NCBI RefSeq assembly: GCF_014646875.1
Contig: NZ_BMOC01000009.1
Coordinates: forward strand, 1-64,000
Direction: 5' to 3'
Source of the DNA: Halobellus salinus
GTDB taxonomy: Archaea > Halobacteriota > Halobacteria > Halobacteriales > Haloferacaceae
Length of the DNA: 64,000 nt
Notes under the pieces: generated by a model
What the model saw: the letters and a program-made list of their open reading frames with translations, nothing else
Told to the model about the DNA's origin: nothing
Databases searched by the model: none
Made by a program: the position numbers and the translations under genes
Shown here: piece by piece, positions 18,618 through 26,710 of the stretch
Layout of the letters: the number at the start of each line of letters is the position of its first letter
Position numbering within the stretch: position 1 is the first letter of the stretch

Positions 18618-18640
18618 CGCCGGCCGGGCGACGGGGTCGT

Positions 18641-19540
18641 ATGTCGGACACCGACAGCGACGCGGCTGGGGCACAGGCGACTGTCGGTGGACTTCAGACC
18701 GACGCGACGGGGATCACCGGGTTTCTGGGCGACCTGCTCGCCGGCGTGGGGCTGCCGCCACAGCTCGCGGGTGCCGCCGCCGCGGCCGTGGTGTTCGTCG
18801 CCGTCTTCCTCGCGGTGTACGCCGGCAGCCGGCTGGTCGTCGTCCCGCTCGTCGAACGACTCCTCGAAAGGCGCAACTTGGACGACCACGTCCGGAAACC
18901 GCTCGTGCTCCTGATCTACGGAGTGGTGCTCTTTTTCGGTCTGGTCGCGTTCTCGCTTGCGGGGTTCGGGAACATCCTGGTCGCGCTGTCGACGGTGACC
19001 GCCGCGGCGACGCTGGCGGTCGGGTTCGCGATGCAAGACGTGTTGAAGAACTTCGTCGCCGGCGTGTTCATCTACACCGACGAGCCGTTCCGGACCGGCG
19101 ACTGGATCGAGTGGGAGGGGAACTCCGGCTACATCGAGGACATCAGCCTCCGCGTGAGCCGGGTTCGGACGTTCGACAACGAGCACCTCACAGTGCCGAA
19201 CTCCCAGCTCACCGACGGCGTGATCAAGAACTACGACAAAAACGGGAAACTCAGGGTGAAGTTCACGTTCCGGATCGGCTTCGAGGACGACATCGACGAG
19301 GCCACCGAGATCATCGTCGAAGAAGCCCGGAAGGTGGAGGGGATCCTCGACGACCCCGAGCTGTCGGTCCGGTTGATCGAGATCAACGACGCGTCGTTCG
19401 GACTTCAGAGCCGGATCTGGATCGAGGATCCGGGGCAGTCCGACTTCCTGGGGATCCGCGGACGGTTCGTCCAGGGTGTGACCGAACGGTTCGAGGCGGC
19501 GGGGACTACCATCCCGTATCCGCACCGGACCGTCGACTGA
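18641..19540 (+). CDS. mscS: MscS-family mechanosensitive channel
   Basis: Small-conductance channel that releases solutes on hypo-osmotic shock. The 299-residue protein has three membrane segments: about 37-60, 85-105 and the pore-lining TM3 (LSTVTAAATLAVGFAMQDVL, residues about 117-136), followed by KNFVAGVFIYTDEPF, the hallmark entry to the beta domain (FRTGDWIEWEG, VRTFDNEHLTVPNSQL). A cytosolic alpha/beta domain completes it. The N-terminal 20 residues are hydrophilic. The gene stands alone with its own TATA box, between lipA and the HNH gene. Confidence 0.92.
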   Translation: MSDTDSDAAGAQATVGGLQTDATGITGFLGDLLAGVGLPPQLAGAAAAAVVFVAVFLAVYAGSRLVVVPLVERLLERRNLDDHVRKPLVLLIYGVVLFFGLVAFSLAGFGNILVALSTVTAAATLAVGFAMQDVLKNFVAGVFIYTDEPFRTGDWIEWEGNSGYIEDISLRVSRVRTFDNEHLTVPNSQLTDGVIKNYDKNGKLRVKFTFRIGFEDDIDEATEIIVEEARKVEGILDDPELSVRLIEINDASFGLQSRIWIEDPGQSDFLGIRGRFVQGVTERFEAAGTTIPYPHRTVD

Positions 19541-19706
19541 TCGTTGGACCGGGCGGACGCCGGTGTGTCCGACCCGGCACGGGACCCCTGATCGGCGTCG
19601 CGTCGTCGACCACGCATCGGCGTCGCATCATCGATCACCCGTTCTGGACCCGGCGGGAGGGTGACGGGCCCCATACGGCTTTGGTGTCGGGCCAGCGAAC
19701 GGGTGT

Positions 19707-20600
19707 ATGACCGGAATGGACGACGAGACGGCGGAGTTGATCCGTACGGTGCGGACAGATCACGATCGAACGGCACTCCTCGCGGCGCTCGAGACGGGCG
19801 CAAAGACGGTAACGGGGCTTCGTGAGGCGCTTGACGCCACCGACGTTGAGGCGATCCTCTCAGCGCTCGTCGACGACGGCGTCGTCGAGGCCGACGGCGG
19901 TGCGTACGAACGAACCGAGTTCGGCGACCGCGTTCACAAGTACGCCACGGCCGACTGGAACCCCTCGAACGAGGGGACCAAACGCGCAGCGACGTTCGAG
20001 ATCCTCGCCGATTGCGAGTGGCACTGCTCGGCGTGCGAACTCCCGAGTTCCCAGCCCGCAAAGGACATCCAGATGCTCCGGAAGGAGGGGTTCGAGTTCG
20101 TCCAGAACACCGGGCAGGGGCAGGGTGACTACCTGCACTGTGAGACCTGCGACGCGACGACGTTCCACCGAAAGCTGAAATATGCCTTCCCGACGGGGCA
20201 GTCAATCACCAGACAGGGAATGCCCGACTCGTTCAAGCGTCGGGTCCGGGACCTCTACGACCACCGCGACGCGTTCGACGGATCGTCGCCGAGCACGACC
20301 CTCGAAGTCGACCACCGGGTGCCCGAAATCAGGTGGGAGACCTCCGAGGACTTCGACTACGAGTCGATGACCGGCGAGGAGATCGCGGAACACTTCCAGA
20401 TCCTCACCCGGAGCCACAACCTCCTGAAGAGCCGGAAGTGCGAGTCCTGCGTCGAGAACGGCGAGCGGCCGCCGTTCCTCGGGATCGAATACTACTACGA
20501 GGGCAGTGCGGCGTACGACGAGTCGATAGGGTGCGTCGGGTGCGGGTGGTACAACCCCCAAGAGTGGCGAGCATCGCTCCACGCGGAACTCGACGGGTGA
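19707..20600 (+). CDS. HNH endonuclease with winged-helix start
   Basis: A 297-residue protein. Residues 1-85 form a winged-helix-like module (RTALLAALETGAKTVTGLRE, ILSALVDDGVVEADG). The middle has a zinc site: CEWHCSACEL and, after about 40 residues, HCETCDATTFH. The C-terminal half is an HNH nuclease: EVDHRVPEIRW (ββα-metal His) followed by HFQILTRSHNLLKSRKCESC and later CVGCGWYNP, a second zinc ribbon. This arrangement is like HNH-type restriction endonucleases, yet no DNA methyltransferase is next to it. It may be an orphan defence or repair nuclease. Codon use matches the neighbours. The fold assignment is good; restriction activity is inference. Confidence 0.8.
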   Translation: MTGMDDETAELIRTVRTDHDRTALLAALETGAKTVTGLREALDATDVEAILSALVDDGVVEADGGAYERTEFGDRVHKYATADWNPSNEGTKRAATFEILADCEWHCSACELPSSQPAKDIQMLRKEGFEFVQNTGQGQGDYLHCETCDATTFHRKLKYAFPTGQSITRQGMPDSFKRRVRDLYDHRDAFDGSSPSTTLEVDHRVPEIRWETSEDFDYESMTGEEIAEHFQILTRSHNLLKSRKCESCVENGERPPFLGIEYYYEGSAAYDESIGCVGCGWYNPQEWRASLHAELDG

Positions 20601-20622
20601 GTGGCCGGGGACCGACGACCGC

Positions 20623-20760
20623 TCACAACCGTTCGGCGCCGGGAACGTGGTCCAACGGGTAGTCAGGGTCTGGCAGGTTCTCGTCGCCGAACACGAACTG
20701 TCGCCACGCAGGCGTGTCGTCCTCCGTTGCTATCGGCCCGGGCTTATCAGTTATGTGCAT
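20623..20760 (-). CDS. 45-residue acidic small protein (tentative)
   Basis: An ATG-to-TGA frame on the minus strand encodes MHITDKPGP...WRQFVFGDENLPDPDY...GAERL (45 residues). It is acidic and proline-rich with a compositionally natural core (PAWRQFVFGDENLPDPDYPL) unlike antisense noise. It lies between the convergent HNH gene and the divergent deaminase-like gene. I recognise no family. It may be a real small protein or the remnant of a longer one. Confidence 0.42.
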   Translation of the reverse strand: MHITDKPGPIATEDDTPAWRQFVFGDENLPDPDYPLDHVPGAERL

Positions 20761-20855
20761 AAAATTGTGGTGTATGGCCGTTTTTGTGGGCACGTCTGTG
20801 GATCACTTCGGTGACGGGCGAAAATAGTTAACTATCGGCTTTGCGTCCACTGGAT

Positions 20856-22139
20856 ATGTCCGAGTACATCGTGACCGACAGTCGGACGCTCGGCGGCGAC
20901 GCGGTCGATATCGAAGTCCGCGGGGGGACGATTGAACGAGTGGTTGCCGCGGGCGAGGGCGACCCGTCCGGGGTCCCTGCCGACCGCCGGTACGACGCCG
21001 GGGGGCGGCTGGTGACGCCGCCGCTGATCGAACCACACGTCCACCTCGACGCCACCGGAACCGCGGGCGAGCCCTCGTGGAACGACAGCGGGACACTCGC
21101 GGAGGGGATCGACGTTTGGCGTGCGTACAAGCGCGACATCACCGTCGAGGACATCCTCGAACGCGCGACGCGGACGGTCGAGTGGTACGCCGCCCACGGG
21201 GTGACGCGGATCCGGACTCACGCCGACACAACCGAGCCCTCGCTGACGACCGTCGAAGCCCTGCTCGAACTGAAATCACGGGTCGCAGACCTCGTCGACC
21301 TCCAGGTTGTCGCGTTCCCGCAGGACGGTATCCTCACCGACCCCACCCACGAGGACCTGCTCCGGGAGGCAGTAGGGATGGGCGTCGACCTGGTCGGCGG
21401 CATCCCCCACAACGAGCACACTCGGGAGGATGGAGTCGAGAGTGTCGGGGTCGTCTGCGACATCGCCGAACGCCACGACCGACCCGTAGACCTCCACATC
21501 GACGAGACCGACGACCCGAACTCCCGGTTCACCGAAGTGCTCGCGAGCGAGGCGCTGAAACGAGGTATTGGCGGTCGGGTCACCGCGAGCCACGCAACGG
21601 CGATGCACTCGTACAACAACGCCTACGCGGACAAACTGATCTCGCTGCTCGCCGACAGCGGCGTGTCAGTGGTCACGAACCCGCCGGACAATTCGGTTCT
21701 TCAGGGCGCATACGACGACTACCCGCGCCGCCGCGGCCACACCCGAGTCGACGAACTCCGGGCGGCAGGCGTCACCGTTGGCCTCGGTCACGATTCCGTG
21801 CTTGACCCGTGGTACCATTACGGCGTCGCCGACCCGCTCGACGCCGCGTTCGTGCTCGCCCACTACGCTCATATGGCGGGCCACGGCGACGTGTCCGTGC
21901 TCTGGGAGATGTTGACTAACGCCAACGCGGCCGTCTTCGGTACGGGGGGGTACGGGCTCGAAGCGGGCAACGAGGGGTCGTTCGTCGTCTACGACGCCCC
22001 CGACGGGTTCAACGCGCTCCGAAGGCAGGCCCCACGGACGCTCGTCGTCCGCGACGGCGATCCGATCGCGCGGACCGAGCCAGCAACGGCCGCGGTGATT
22101 CGATCGGATGGGTCGAAGTCGGTCGACTACGGGCGGTAG
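20856..22139 (+). CDS. codA: Cytosine deaminase-like amidohydrolase
   Basis: A 427-residue metal-dependent hydrolase of the cytosine deaminase (CodA) subgroup, which converts cytosine to uracil. Metal ligands are visible: IEPHVHLD (H61, H63), a VDLHIDETDDP segment with the barrel histidine, SHATAMHSYNN, and GLGHDSVLDPWYHYG with the conserved aspartate. The N- and C-terminal beta composite domain is complete (VTPPLIEP start, FVVYDAPDGFNALRR end). Start ATG 20856 is preferred over one five codons earlier because it directly precedes the family-like N-terminus. No permease gene is next to it. Substrate could be a related amidine; cytosine is most likely. Confidence 0.88.
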   Translation: MSEYIVTDSRTLGGDAVDIEVRGGTIERVVAAGEGDPSGVPADRRYDAGGRLVTPPLIEPHVHLDATGTAGEPSWNDSGTLAEGIDVWRAYKRDITVEDILERATRTVEWYAAHGVTRIRTHADTTEPSLTTVEALLELKSRVADLVDLQVVAFPQDGILTDPTHEDLLREAVGMGVDLVGGIPHNEHTREDGVESVGVVCDIAERHDRPVDLHIDETDDPNSRFTEVLASEALKRGIGGRVTASHATAMHSYNNAYADKLISLLADSGVSVVTNPPDNSVLQGAYDDYPRRRGHTRVDELRAAGVTVGLGHDSVLDPWYHYGVADPLDAAFVLAHYAHMAGHGDVSVLWEMLTNANAAVFGTGGYGLEAGNEGSFVVYDAPDGFNALRRQAPRTLVVRDGDPIARTEPATAAVIRSDGSKSVDYGR

Positions 22140-22160
22140 CGTCGCGGGATGGACCGAGGC

Positions 22161-22222
22161 GGACGACGCCAGACCGTTGATCCGTGTGGACGACGCCAGA
22201 CCGTTGATCCGTGTGGACGACG
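22161..22222 (+). repeat. 27-bp tandem duplication (2.3 copies)
   Basis: The unit starts GGACGACGCCAGACCGTTGA and is repeated at 22161 and 22188, with a partial third copy at 22215. It lies just after the stop of the deaminase-like gene. Confidence 0.9.
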
Positions 22223-22299
22223 GAACAGGAATCGCTCGGGGTCGTCTCCACCTGCACGGTCGTTCCCACCCACACAGCGTCCTGTGCGACCCTACTTCC

Positions 22300-22977
22300 C
22301 TACGCGACCCCAACTGTTAACAGCGTCCCGTAGGTCCGGTAGCGTTCGGTCATCGCCTCACGGGTCTCCCACTCCTCGGTCGGGAACTCGGATTCGGGCG
22401 GAATCTCGACCTCGCGATCCGGGATCGAGTCCTGCTCGGCGACGGCAAAGCCGGCCGCGCGGAACGCCTCGCGGTACTCCGCAGCCGACCACCGAGTCAT
22501 ATCGATGTCGATCCGCTCCTGCCACGCGTGGGAGTGGACGTTCTCCTCGTAGTAGTTGACCGCGCAGTAGAACGTCCCTCCGGGGCGGAGGACCCGTGCG
22601 ACCTCCTCGAGGGTGTGCGCCGGGTCGGTGGCGTAATAGAACGACTCCATACTCCAGACGTGGTCAACAATGTCCTCGTCAAAGGGGAGTACGTCGAAGT
22701 CACCGACGAGGTAGCCGGTACCGGAATCGTCGGTGTACGACCGAGCGTTCCGGGCCATTTCGGGTGATCCGTCGAGACCGTACACACGGCCGGCGTCTCG
22801 TGTATCGCGGAGGACCCTGCCGGCGTATCCGCTACCGCACCCCAGGTCTAAGACCGTGTCGCCGGGTTCAACCGGCATCCGGGAGAGGGCGTGTTTTGCG
22901 GTGTGCCAGTGTCGATCCTCCATGCCTCTGTCGCGGCCGTCGGCCGCCCACGCGTCGAACTCCTCGCGAACGCTCAT
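22300..22977 (-). CDS. Class I SAM-dependent methyltransferase
   Basis: A 225-residue cytosolic methyltransferase. Motif I is VLDLGCGSGYAGRVL (residues about 43-57), motif II VYGLDGSPEMARNA, and the post-motif region LPFDEDIVDHVWSMESFYY followed by LEEVARVLRPGGTFYCAVNYYEEN is of the UbiE/Methyltransf_11 type that acts on small molecules. The substrate is unknown. Start ATG 22977 (MSVREEFDAWAADGRDRGM) is chosen; the open frame upstream runs only through tandem repeats. Monocistronic, facing the DUF2391-like gene. Confidence 0.85.
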   Translation of the reverse strand: MSVREEFDAWAADGRDRGMEDRHWHTAKHALSRMPVEPGDTVLDLGCGSGYAGRVLRDTRDAGRVYGLDGSPEMARNARSYTDDSGTGYLVGDFDVLPFDEDIVDHVWSMESFYYATDPAHTLEEVARVLRPGGTFYCAVNYYEENVHSHAWQERIDIDMTRWSAAEYREAFRAAGFAVAEQDSIPDREVEIPPESEFPTEEWETREAMTERYRTYGTLLTVGVA

Positions 22978-23004
22978 ATCCGGAGGTCGTGGGCGCAGAA
23001 TAAG

Positions 23005-23042
23005 AAGCGTCGGGATCGGTCGGAAGCGTCGGGATCGGTCGG
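23005..23042 (+). repeat. 19-bp tandem duplication (2 copies)
   Basis: The unit AAGCGTCGGGATCGGTCGG occurs at 23005 and 23024, upstream of the methyltransferase start. Confidence 0.9.
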
Positions 23043-23060
23043 CGGGTCGTCCGCGCGGGT

Positions 23061-23123
23061 TCGCGGGACGGCCCAGCATAGTCGCGGGACAACCCAGCAT
23101 AGTCGCGGGACAACCCAGCATAT
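23061..23123 (+). repeat. 21-bp tandem repeat (3 copies)
   Basis: Copies start at 23061, 23082 and 23103 (unit begins TCGCGGGACAACCCAGCATA). The last copy ends CATATATG, which supplies a TATA-like element about 30 bases before the gene at 23150. Confidence 0.9.
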
Positions 23124-23149
23124 ATGATCACTGGCGGGCCACTGGAAGT

Positions 23150-23605
23150 ATGGGTGGACGCCGCCGGCGATTCGCGCTCTCGGACACCGTCCAGCAGGTC
23201 GTTGGCGGGTTCCTGCTTGCGGGGCCGTTCGTGGTCACCGAGGAGGTGTGGGTTCTCGCCGCGGGGATGTCGGTGGTTCAGGGGGTCGCGACCGTGGCGA
23301 TCGTGCTCGCGATCGGATACGGAGCGCTGTACAAGGCCGACGACAGGAACCCCGACCGGGAGACCGAGGTCGGGGGAATCCCCGTCCGGTTCATCTCGCT
23401 GATCGCGGTGTCGTACCTCTCGGTGCTCATCCTTGCGCTGGCGTTCAACGCCCCGGAGACGTTCGTCGGCCCGTCGGGAGCCGCCTCCGCGGGGTCGCTC
23501 GGCGTGTCGGTCGAGTGGCCAGCCGTTGGAACCACGCTGAAGGCCGTCAGTATCGGGTCGGTGTTTAGCGTTATCGGCGCCGCGACAGCCGACTCGATCT
23601 ACTGA
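23150..23605 (+). CDS. Integral membrane protein, DUF2391-like
   Basis: A 151-residue membrane protein with four predicted hydrophobic segments (about 15-35, 37-58, 78-97 and 122-145). The N-terminal GGFLLAGPFVVTEEVWVLA and the loop GALYKADDRNPDRETE are typical of the DUF2391 (TIGR02587-like) family. Function is unknown to me. I chose the ATG at 23150 because the sequence upstream is the 21-bp tandem repeat; the last repeat copy provides the TATA-like CATATATGATC. Confidence 0.8.
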   Translation: MGGRRRRFALSDTVQQVVGGFLLAGPFVVTEEVWVLAAGMSVVQGVATVAIVLAIGYGALYKADDRNPDRETEVGGIPVRFISLIAVSYLSVLILALAFNAPETFVGPSGAASAGSLGVSVEWPAVGTTLKAVSIGSVFSVIGAATADSIY

Positions 23606-23656
23606 TACTGACTCCGGGGTCAGAGAACCGAGACGGGAGGATGTGTGGAGACACGA

Positions 23657-23732
23657 CGGGACACCTGGAAGAATGGGGGCGGGAACGCTACGGGACACCT
23701 GGAAGAATAGGGGCGGGAACGCTACGGGACAC
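23657..23732 (+). repeat. 34-bp tandem duplication (2.2 copies)
   Basis: Copies at 23657 and 23691 (unit begins CGGGACACCTGGAAGAATGG) with one mismatch, and a partial third. It lies between the DUF2391-like gene and the next gene. Confidence 0.9.
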
Positions 23733-23804
23733 GGGCGGTTCGCGGGGCAGTCTCTCACGGCGTCGACCCACATCGATTAAGTCGGGCGACCCCGACCTAC
23801 GGGT

Positions 23805-24383
23805 ATGGATTACGCACTCGCAATCGAGAACGGGCCGGACTCGATCCCCGGCGGCACCGGAGTGTTGTTGTTGCACCCGAGTATCGGGGAGACAGACCGA
23901 ATCGACACCGACTTTCTGAAGACCGACACCGACCACTTCCTGGTGATATCCACACGAACCACCGCGCGGGAAGTCGAACAGAAGTTGGAGCACTACGACG
24001 TCGACGAGTCGAACGCGGAGATTCTCGACGCGCTATCGGTCGAACGGGGATACTCCCGGCGGAGTTCCGATCGGGTACACTACGTCTCCACGCCCGAAGA
24101 CCTCGACGGCATCGTCGAACAGACCCGGGAGTTCCTCGAATCCCACGAGGGGAAACTCCGGATCAGCGTCGATTCGGTGACTGAAATGGCGTACTACGCC
24201 GGAGTCGACGGCGCCCACGACGCGACCGGACGACTGCTCGAACTCCTCGAGGAGTACGACGCTGTAGGGCTGTTTCACCTCTCGAATGAGGTCCACGACG
24301 ACGAGACCGTCGACCGGTTCCGGGACCTGTTCAACACCGTCCTCGAACTCGACGGCGACGGCGGGATCCGACGCGAGGAGTGA
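23805..24383 (+). CDS. KaiC/RecA-like haloarchaeal protein (DUF7090-like)
   Basis: A 192-residue soluble acidic protein. The layout (strand LLLHPSIGETDRIDTDFL, LVISTRTTAREVEQKL, RISVDSVTEMAYYAG, AVGLFHLSNEVHDDETVDRF) resembles a RecA/KaiC-fold domain but no Walker A loop is visible, so it is probably a degenerate ATPase relative. It matches a family conserved in haloarchaea that I recall as DUF7090 (name tentative). A TATA-like CGATTAAG about 30 bases upstream suggests a leaderless transcript. The role is unknown. Confidence 0.75.
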   Translation: MDYALAIENGPDSIPGGTGVLLLHPSIGETDRIDTDFLKTDTDHFLVISTRTTAREVEQKLEHYDVDESNAEILDALSVERGYSRRSSDRVHYVSTPEDLDGIVEQTREFLESHEGKLRISVDSVTEMAYYAGVDGAHDATGRLLELLEEYDAVGLFHLSNEVHDDETVDRFRDLFNTVLELDGDGGIRREE

Positions 24384-24452
24384 GGTTTCGGGCGATCCGG
24401 GTGTCGGTGCCATCGGCGCACGCAGCCGAGACGGGACATCGACACAGCATCT

Positions 24453-24537
24453 CGGATGGAAGCGCCGCCGACCCGGTCGCCCGGATGGAAGCGCCGCCGA
24501 CCCGGTCGCCCGGATGGAAGCGCCGCCGACCCGGTCG
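24453..24537 (+). repeat. 29-bp tandem repeat (2.9 copies)
   Basis: Copies begin at 24453, 24482 and 24511 (unit begins CGGATGGAAGCGCCGCCGAC). It fills the gap between two convergent genes. Confidence 0.9.
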
Positions 24538-24543
24538 ACTCGA

Positions 24544-25377
24544 CTACTCCGACACTGACCCCGAGGTGCCGGGATCATCGCCATCGGGGTCGGCGTTCTC
24601 CTCGAGTTTCTCGAACGTCTTTTCCGCCCACTGGACCCCGTACTCGGGGCCGTATTCCACGAACGCCTGCGTGTCGAGTGCGGCGAACGGGGCGGGGAGT
24701 TCGAGGCCGTGTTTGACCGCCGAACACGCGTACTCCGTGGCTTCCGGGAAGGAGGCACTGCCCCGGGCGACCGCCTCCGGGAGCGTGGTGAGCCGACCCT
24801 GCAGGCGTGAGCCGGCGTCGTTCCACGCGTCGAACAGCCGCGGGTTCGTCGCCTCCCACGCTCGGAACTGCTCGCGGGTCTGAAGCCCCACCCAGGCGTC
24901 GTACAGCGCTGTCGCAATCTGGTAGACGTCGCTGGGGCCGAGCGGGACCGCAGCGTCAAGGTCGCGGTAGGCGTCCGCGAAGAACGGCAGGAACTGCTCG
25001 GGCGCGCCGGTTCCGACCTGGACGAACGCCTCCGCCAGCAGGAACCGGAGAAAGTCCGTGGGGGTCCCGTCAGCGCGTTTTTTCACCAACACGGCCGGGG
25101 GAGTGGTCTGGCGGGTCCACACGACCGTACCGTCGCCGGGCATCCCGACGGTGAAATCCGTCCCCGCGTACGTGACCAGCGCACTCGGCGCATCCTCGGG
25201 GAGCCACTCGGTCGGGTGCGACATCGGCGTGAGACCGTCGACAAACAGTCCGAGATCCTCGGCCGCAGCGGGCGGGATGGTCTCGAAGTCGGCTGCGACA
25301 TCAAGCACAACCGCGTCGGGCGCGTGCTCGTCGCGAACGGTAGCAACATCGTCGTTGAGGTCGCGTCGGTCGAACAT
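24544..25377 (-). CDS. Conserved haloarchaeal protein (DUF7089-like)
   Basis: A 277-residue acidic soluble protein. It has an N-terminal alpha/beta part (APDAVVLDVAADFETIPP, SALVTYAGTDFTVGMPGD, VVWTRQTTPPAVLVKKR) and an alpha-helical C-terminal part (LLAEAFVQVGTGAPEQFLPF, ATALYDAWVGLQTREQFRAW, VEYGPEYGVQWAEKTFEKL). It matches a haloarchaea-only family I recall as DUF7089 (name tentative). No catalytic motif is obvious. Its close company with the 23805 gene and the oap genes is likely conserved, but function is unknown. Confidence 0.75.
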   Translation of the reverse strand: MFDRRDLNDDVATVRDEHAPDAVVLDVAADFETIPPAAAEDLGLFVDGLTPMSHPTEWLPEDAPSALVTYAGTDFTVGMPGDGTVVWTRQTTPPAVLVKKRADGTPTDFLRFLLAEAFVQVGTGAPEQFLPFFADAYRDLDAAVPLGPSDVYQIATALYDAWVGLQTREQFRAWEATNPRLFDAWNDAGSRLQGRLTTLPEAVARGSASFPEATEYACSAVKHGLELPAPFAALDTQAFVEYGPEYGVQWAEKTFEKLEENADPDGDDPGTSGSVSE

Positions 25378-25464
25378 ACACGGTGTTTGGTGGGTGGCGT
25401 CTTGAGACGGACGGTTCGAGCCGGTCGGTGACGGTGTGGGATCCCGCGGCCGTTCGTGGATCGG

Positions 25465-25554
25465 TCAGCCGAATGCGAGCGCGAGAATAAGCGCAATAGC
25501 GAGCACTGCAGACACGGCGAGGGTCCCGAGCACGATCTTGGTGGCCTGACTCAT
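25465..25554 (-). CDS. 29-residue single-pass membrane microprotein
   Basis: A short frame from ATG 25554 encodes MSQATKIVLGTLAVSAVLAI followed by ALILALAFG and TGA. Nearly all of it is one hydrophobic helix after a short polar start, so it should be a tiny membrane protein. The clean start and stop and its place in its own gap, upstream of the DUF7089-like gene, argue for a real gene. I cannot name a function. Confidence 0.6.
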   Translation of the reverse strand: MSQATKIVLGTLAVSAVLAIALILALAFG

Positions 25555-25604
25555 ACTACCGTCGTCTCCGTGGGGGTGGTTAAATGCTTCAATCTGCCCC
25601 GGAT

Positions 25605-25660
25605 GTCACATCTCGTCGGAATCCGGAGTCGTGTCACATCTCGTCGGAATCCGGAGTCGT
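25605..25660 (+). repeat. 28-bp tandem duplication across the oapC stop
   Basis: Copies at 25605 and 25633 (unit begins GTCACATCTCGTCGGAATCC). One copy contains the last codons and stop of oapC; the other lies just beyond it. Confidence 0.9.
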
Positions 25661-26626
25661 GTCCCAGGTGTCCGGGACTTCGATGATGTAACGGCCGTCC
25701 TCCTGAAGTGAGATGATATACTCCGTCCGGTCGTACAGCTCCATCAGATTGAGCTCGTACTCCCCAGGGGCGACGATCCGGATGCTCTCGAACTGTTCGT
25801 TGAGCTCCTCGCGGAGATCGTGGAGGTCCGGCCGGTCGTCGGGCCGCGCTCCTGGGGACTGACCACCCACGCTGCCCGCCGGGTCGTCGGTGCGAGTCGC
25901 GGGTGACCCCGGCGCGTCCGGGTTCGCGGTTCCGTCTGTCGTCTCGGGGGTGGCAGCGGCGATCTCGTCGGGCGAGACCACGTCAGTTCTGGCGTCCGCC
26001 TGTGCGGGGTCTTCGGTGGACTCACCCGCTTCCGACCCGGAGTCGGACGTGGACTCGGAGGTACCGGATCCGTCGACATCGGACTCCGCGGCGGCGTCCG
26101 GTCCGGTGGCGGAGGCGTCCGTCACGGGTGTCTCAGCAGCGGGGTCGTCGACGGCGGAGGCGTCCGGCGAAGAGTCGTCGCTTCCGGAGTCACCGGCCGT
26201 TCCGTACCCGTGATCCGGCCACTCCGTCGAGTCCGCCGAGAGGTCCCGCCGTGTCTCGGTCGAGTCGCCGGGAGCAGTGTTCCGATCGCCGGGAGGCCCG
26301 GTCGGGTCTGTAGTGGCCGTTTCAGTTGAGTCTGTAGTGGCCGTTTCAGTTGAGTCTGTAGTGGCCGTTTCAGTTGAGTCTGTAGTGGCCGTTTCAGTTG
26401 AGTCTGTAGTGGCCGTTTCAGTTGATCCAGTTCCGGCCCTCCCCGTCGGGTCGACACCGCCAGATTCCGGGTTCCGATCGGCGGCGTCCATCGGTGGCTC
26501 GTCGCGCTTCGTGGCCGAGGTGGGCTTGAACTGGAACTTGTTGCCGCCGCAGTCCGGACACCCCGACAGCATCTGCTTTGAGCCGTCGGCGAACACGCGC
26601 CCGCAAGTCGTACATTCGTGAGGCAT
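25634..26626 (-). CDS. oapC: Origin-associated zinc-ribbon protein OapC
   Basis: A 330-residue protein, third gene of a leftward oapA-oapB-oapC set next to the replication origin. The N-terminus is a zinc ribbon (CTTCGRVF, then SGCPDCGGNKFQFKP). A long acidic threonine/serine/proline linker follows (about 35-245), including STETATTD five times (24-bp units at 26306-26425). The C-terminus is a conserved folded module (LREELNEQFESIRIVAPGEY, ELNLMELYDRTEYIISLQED, RYIIEVPDTW). Oap proteins are named for their location beside orc1 in haloarchaea; their molecular role is not established to my knowledge. Confidence 0.82.
   Translation of the reverse strand: MPHECTTCGRVFADGSKQMLSGCPDCGGNKFQFKPTSATKRDEPPMDAADRNPESGGVDPTGRAGTGSTETATTDSTETATTDSTETATTDSTETATTDSTETATTDPTGPPGDRNTAPGDSTETRRDLSADSTEWPDHGYGTAGDSGSDDSSPDASAVDDPAAETPVTDASATGPDAAAESDVDGSGTSESTSDSGSEAGESTEDPAQADARTDVVSPDEIAAATPETTDGTANPDAPGSPATRTDDPAGSVGGQSPGARPDDRPDLHDLREELNEQFESIRIVAPGEYELNLMELYDRTEYIISLQEDGRYIIEVPDTWDTTPDSDEM
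26306..26425 (-). repeat. 24-bp tandem repeat (5 copies) inside oapC
   Basis: Five nearly identical copies at 24-bp spacing encode the octapeptide STETATTD in the linker of OapC. Confidence 0.93.
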
Positions 26627-26710
26627 CTATGGTGTGTGTGGGTGGTGCCTATAGGTGGTGGATTCCGATCCGGTGCCGGGTCGGGTCTCGGGGTGTGAAG
26701 CGTCGGACCA

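Noticed and set aside
22868-23773. 301-residue minus-strand frame spanning the tandem repeats
   Set aside because: It reads through two repeat arrays and antisense to the DUF2391-like gene; no domain.
22161-24537. Tandem arrays as a CRISPR or centromere-like iteron set
   Set aside because: Units have no spacers, differ in sequence from array to array and lack cas or partition genes nearby.
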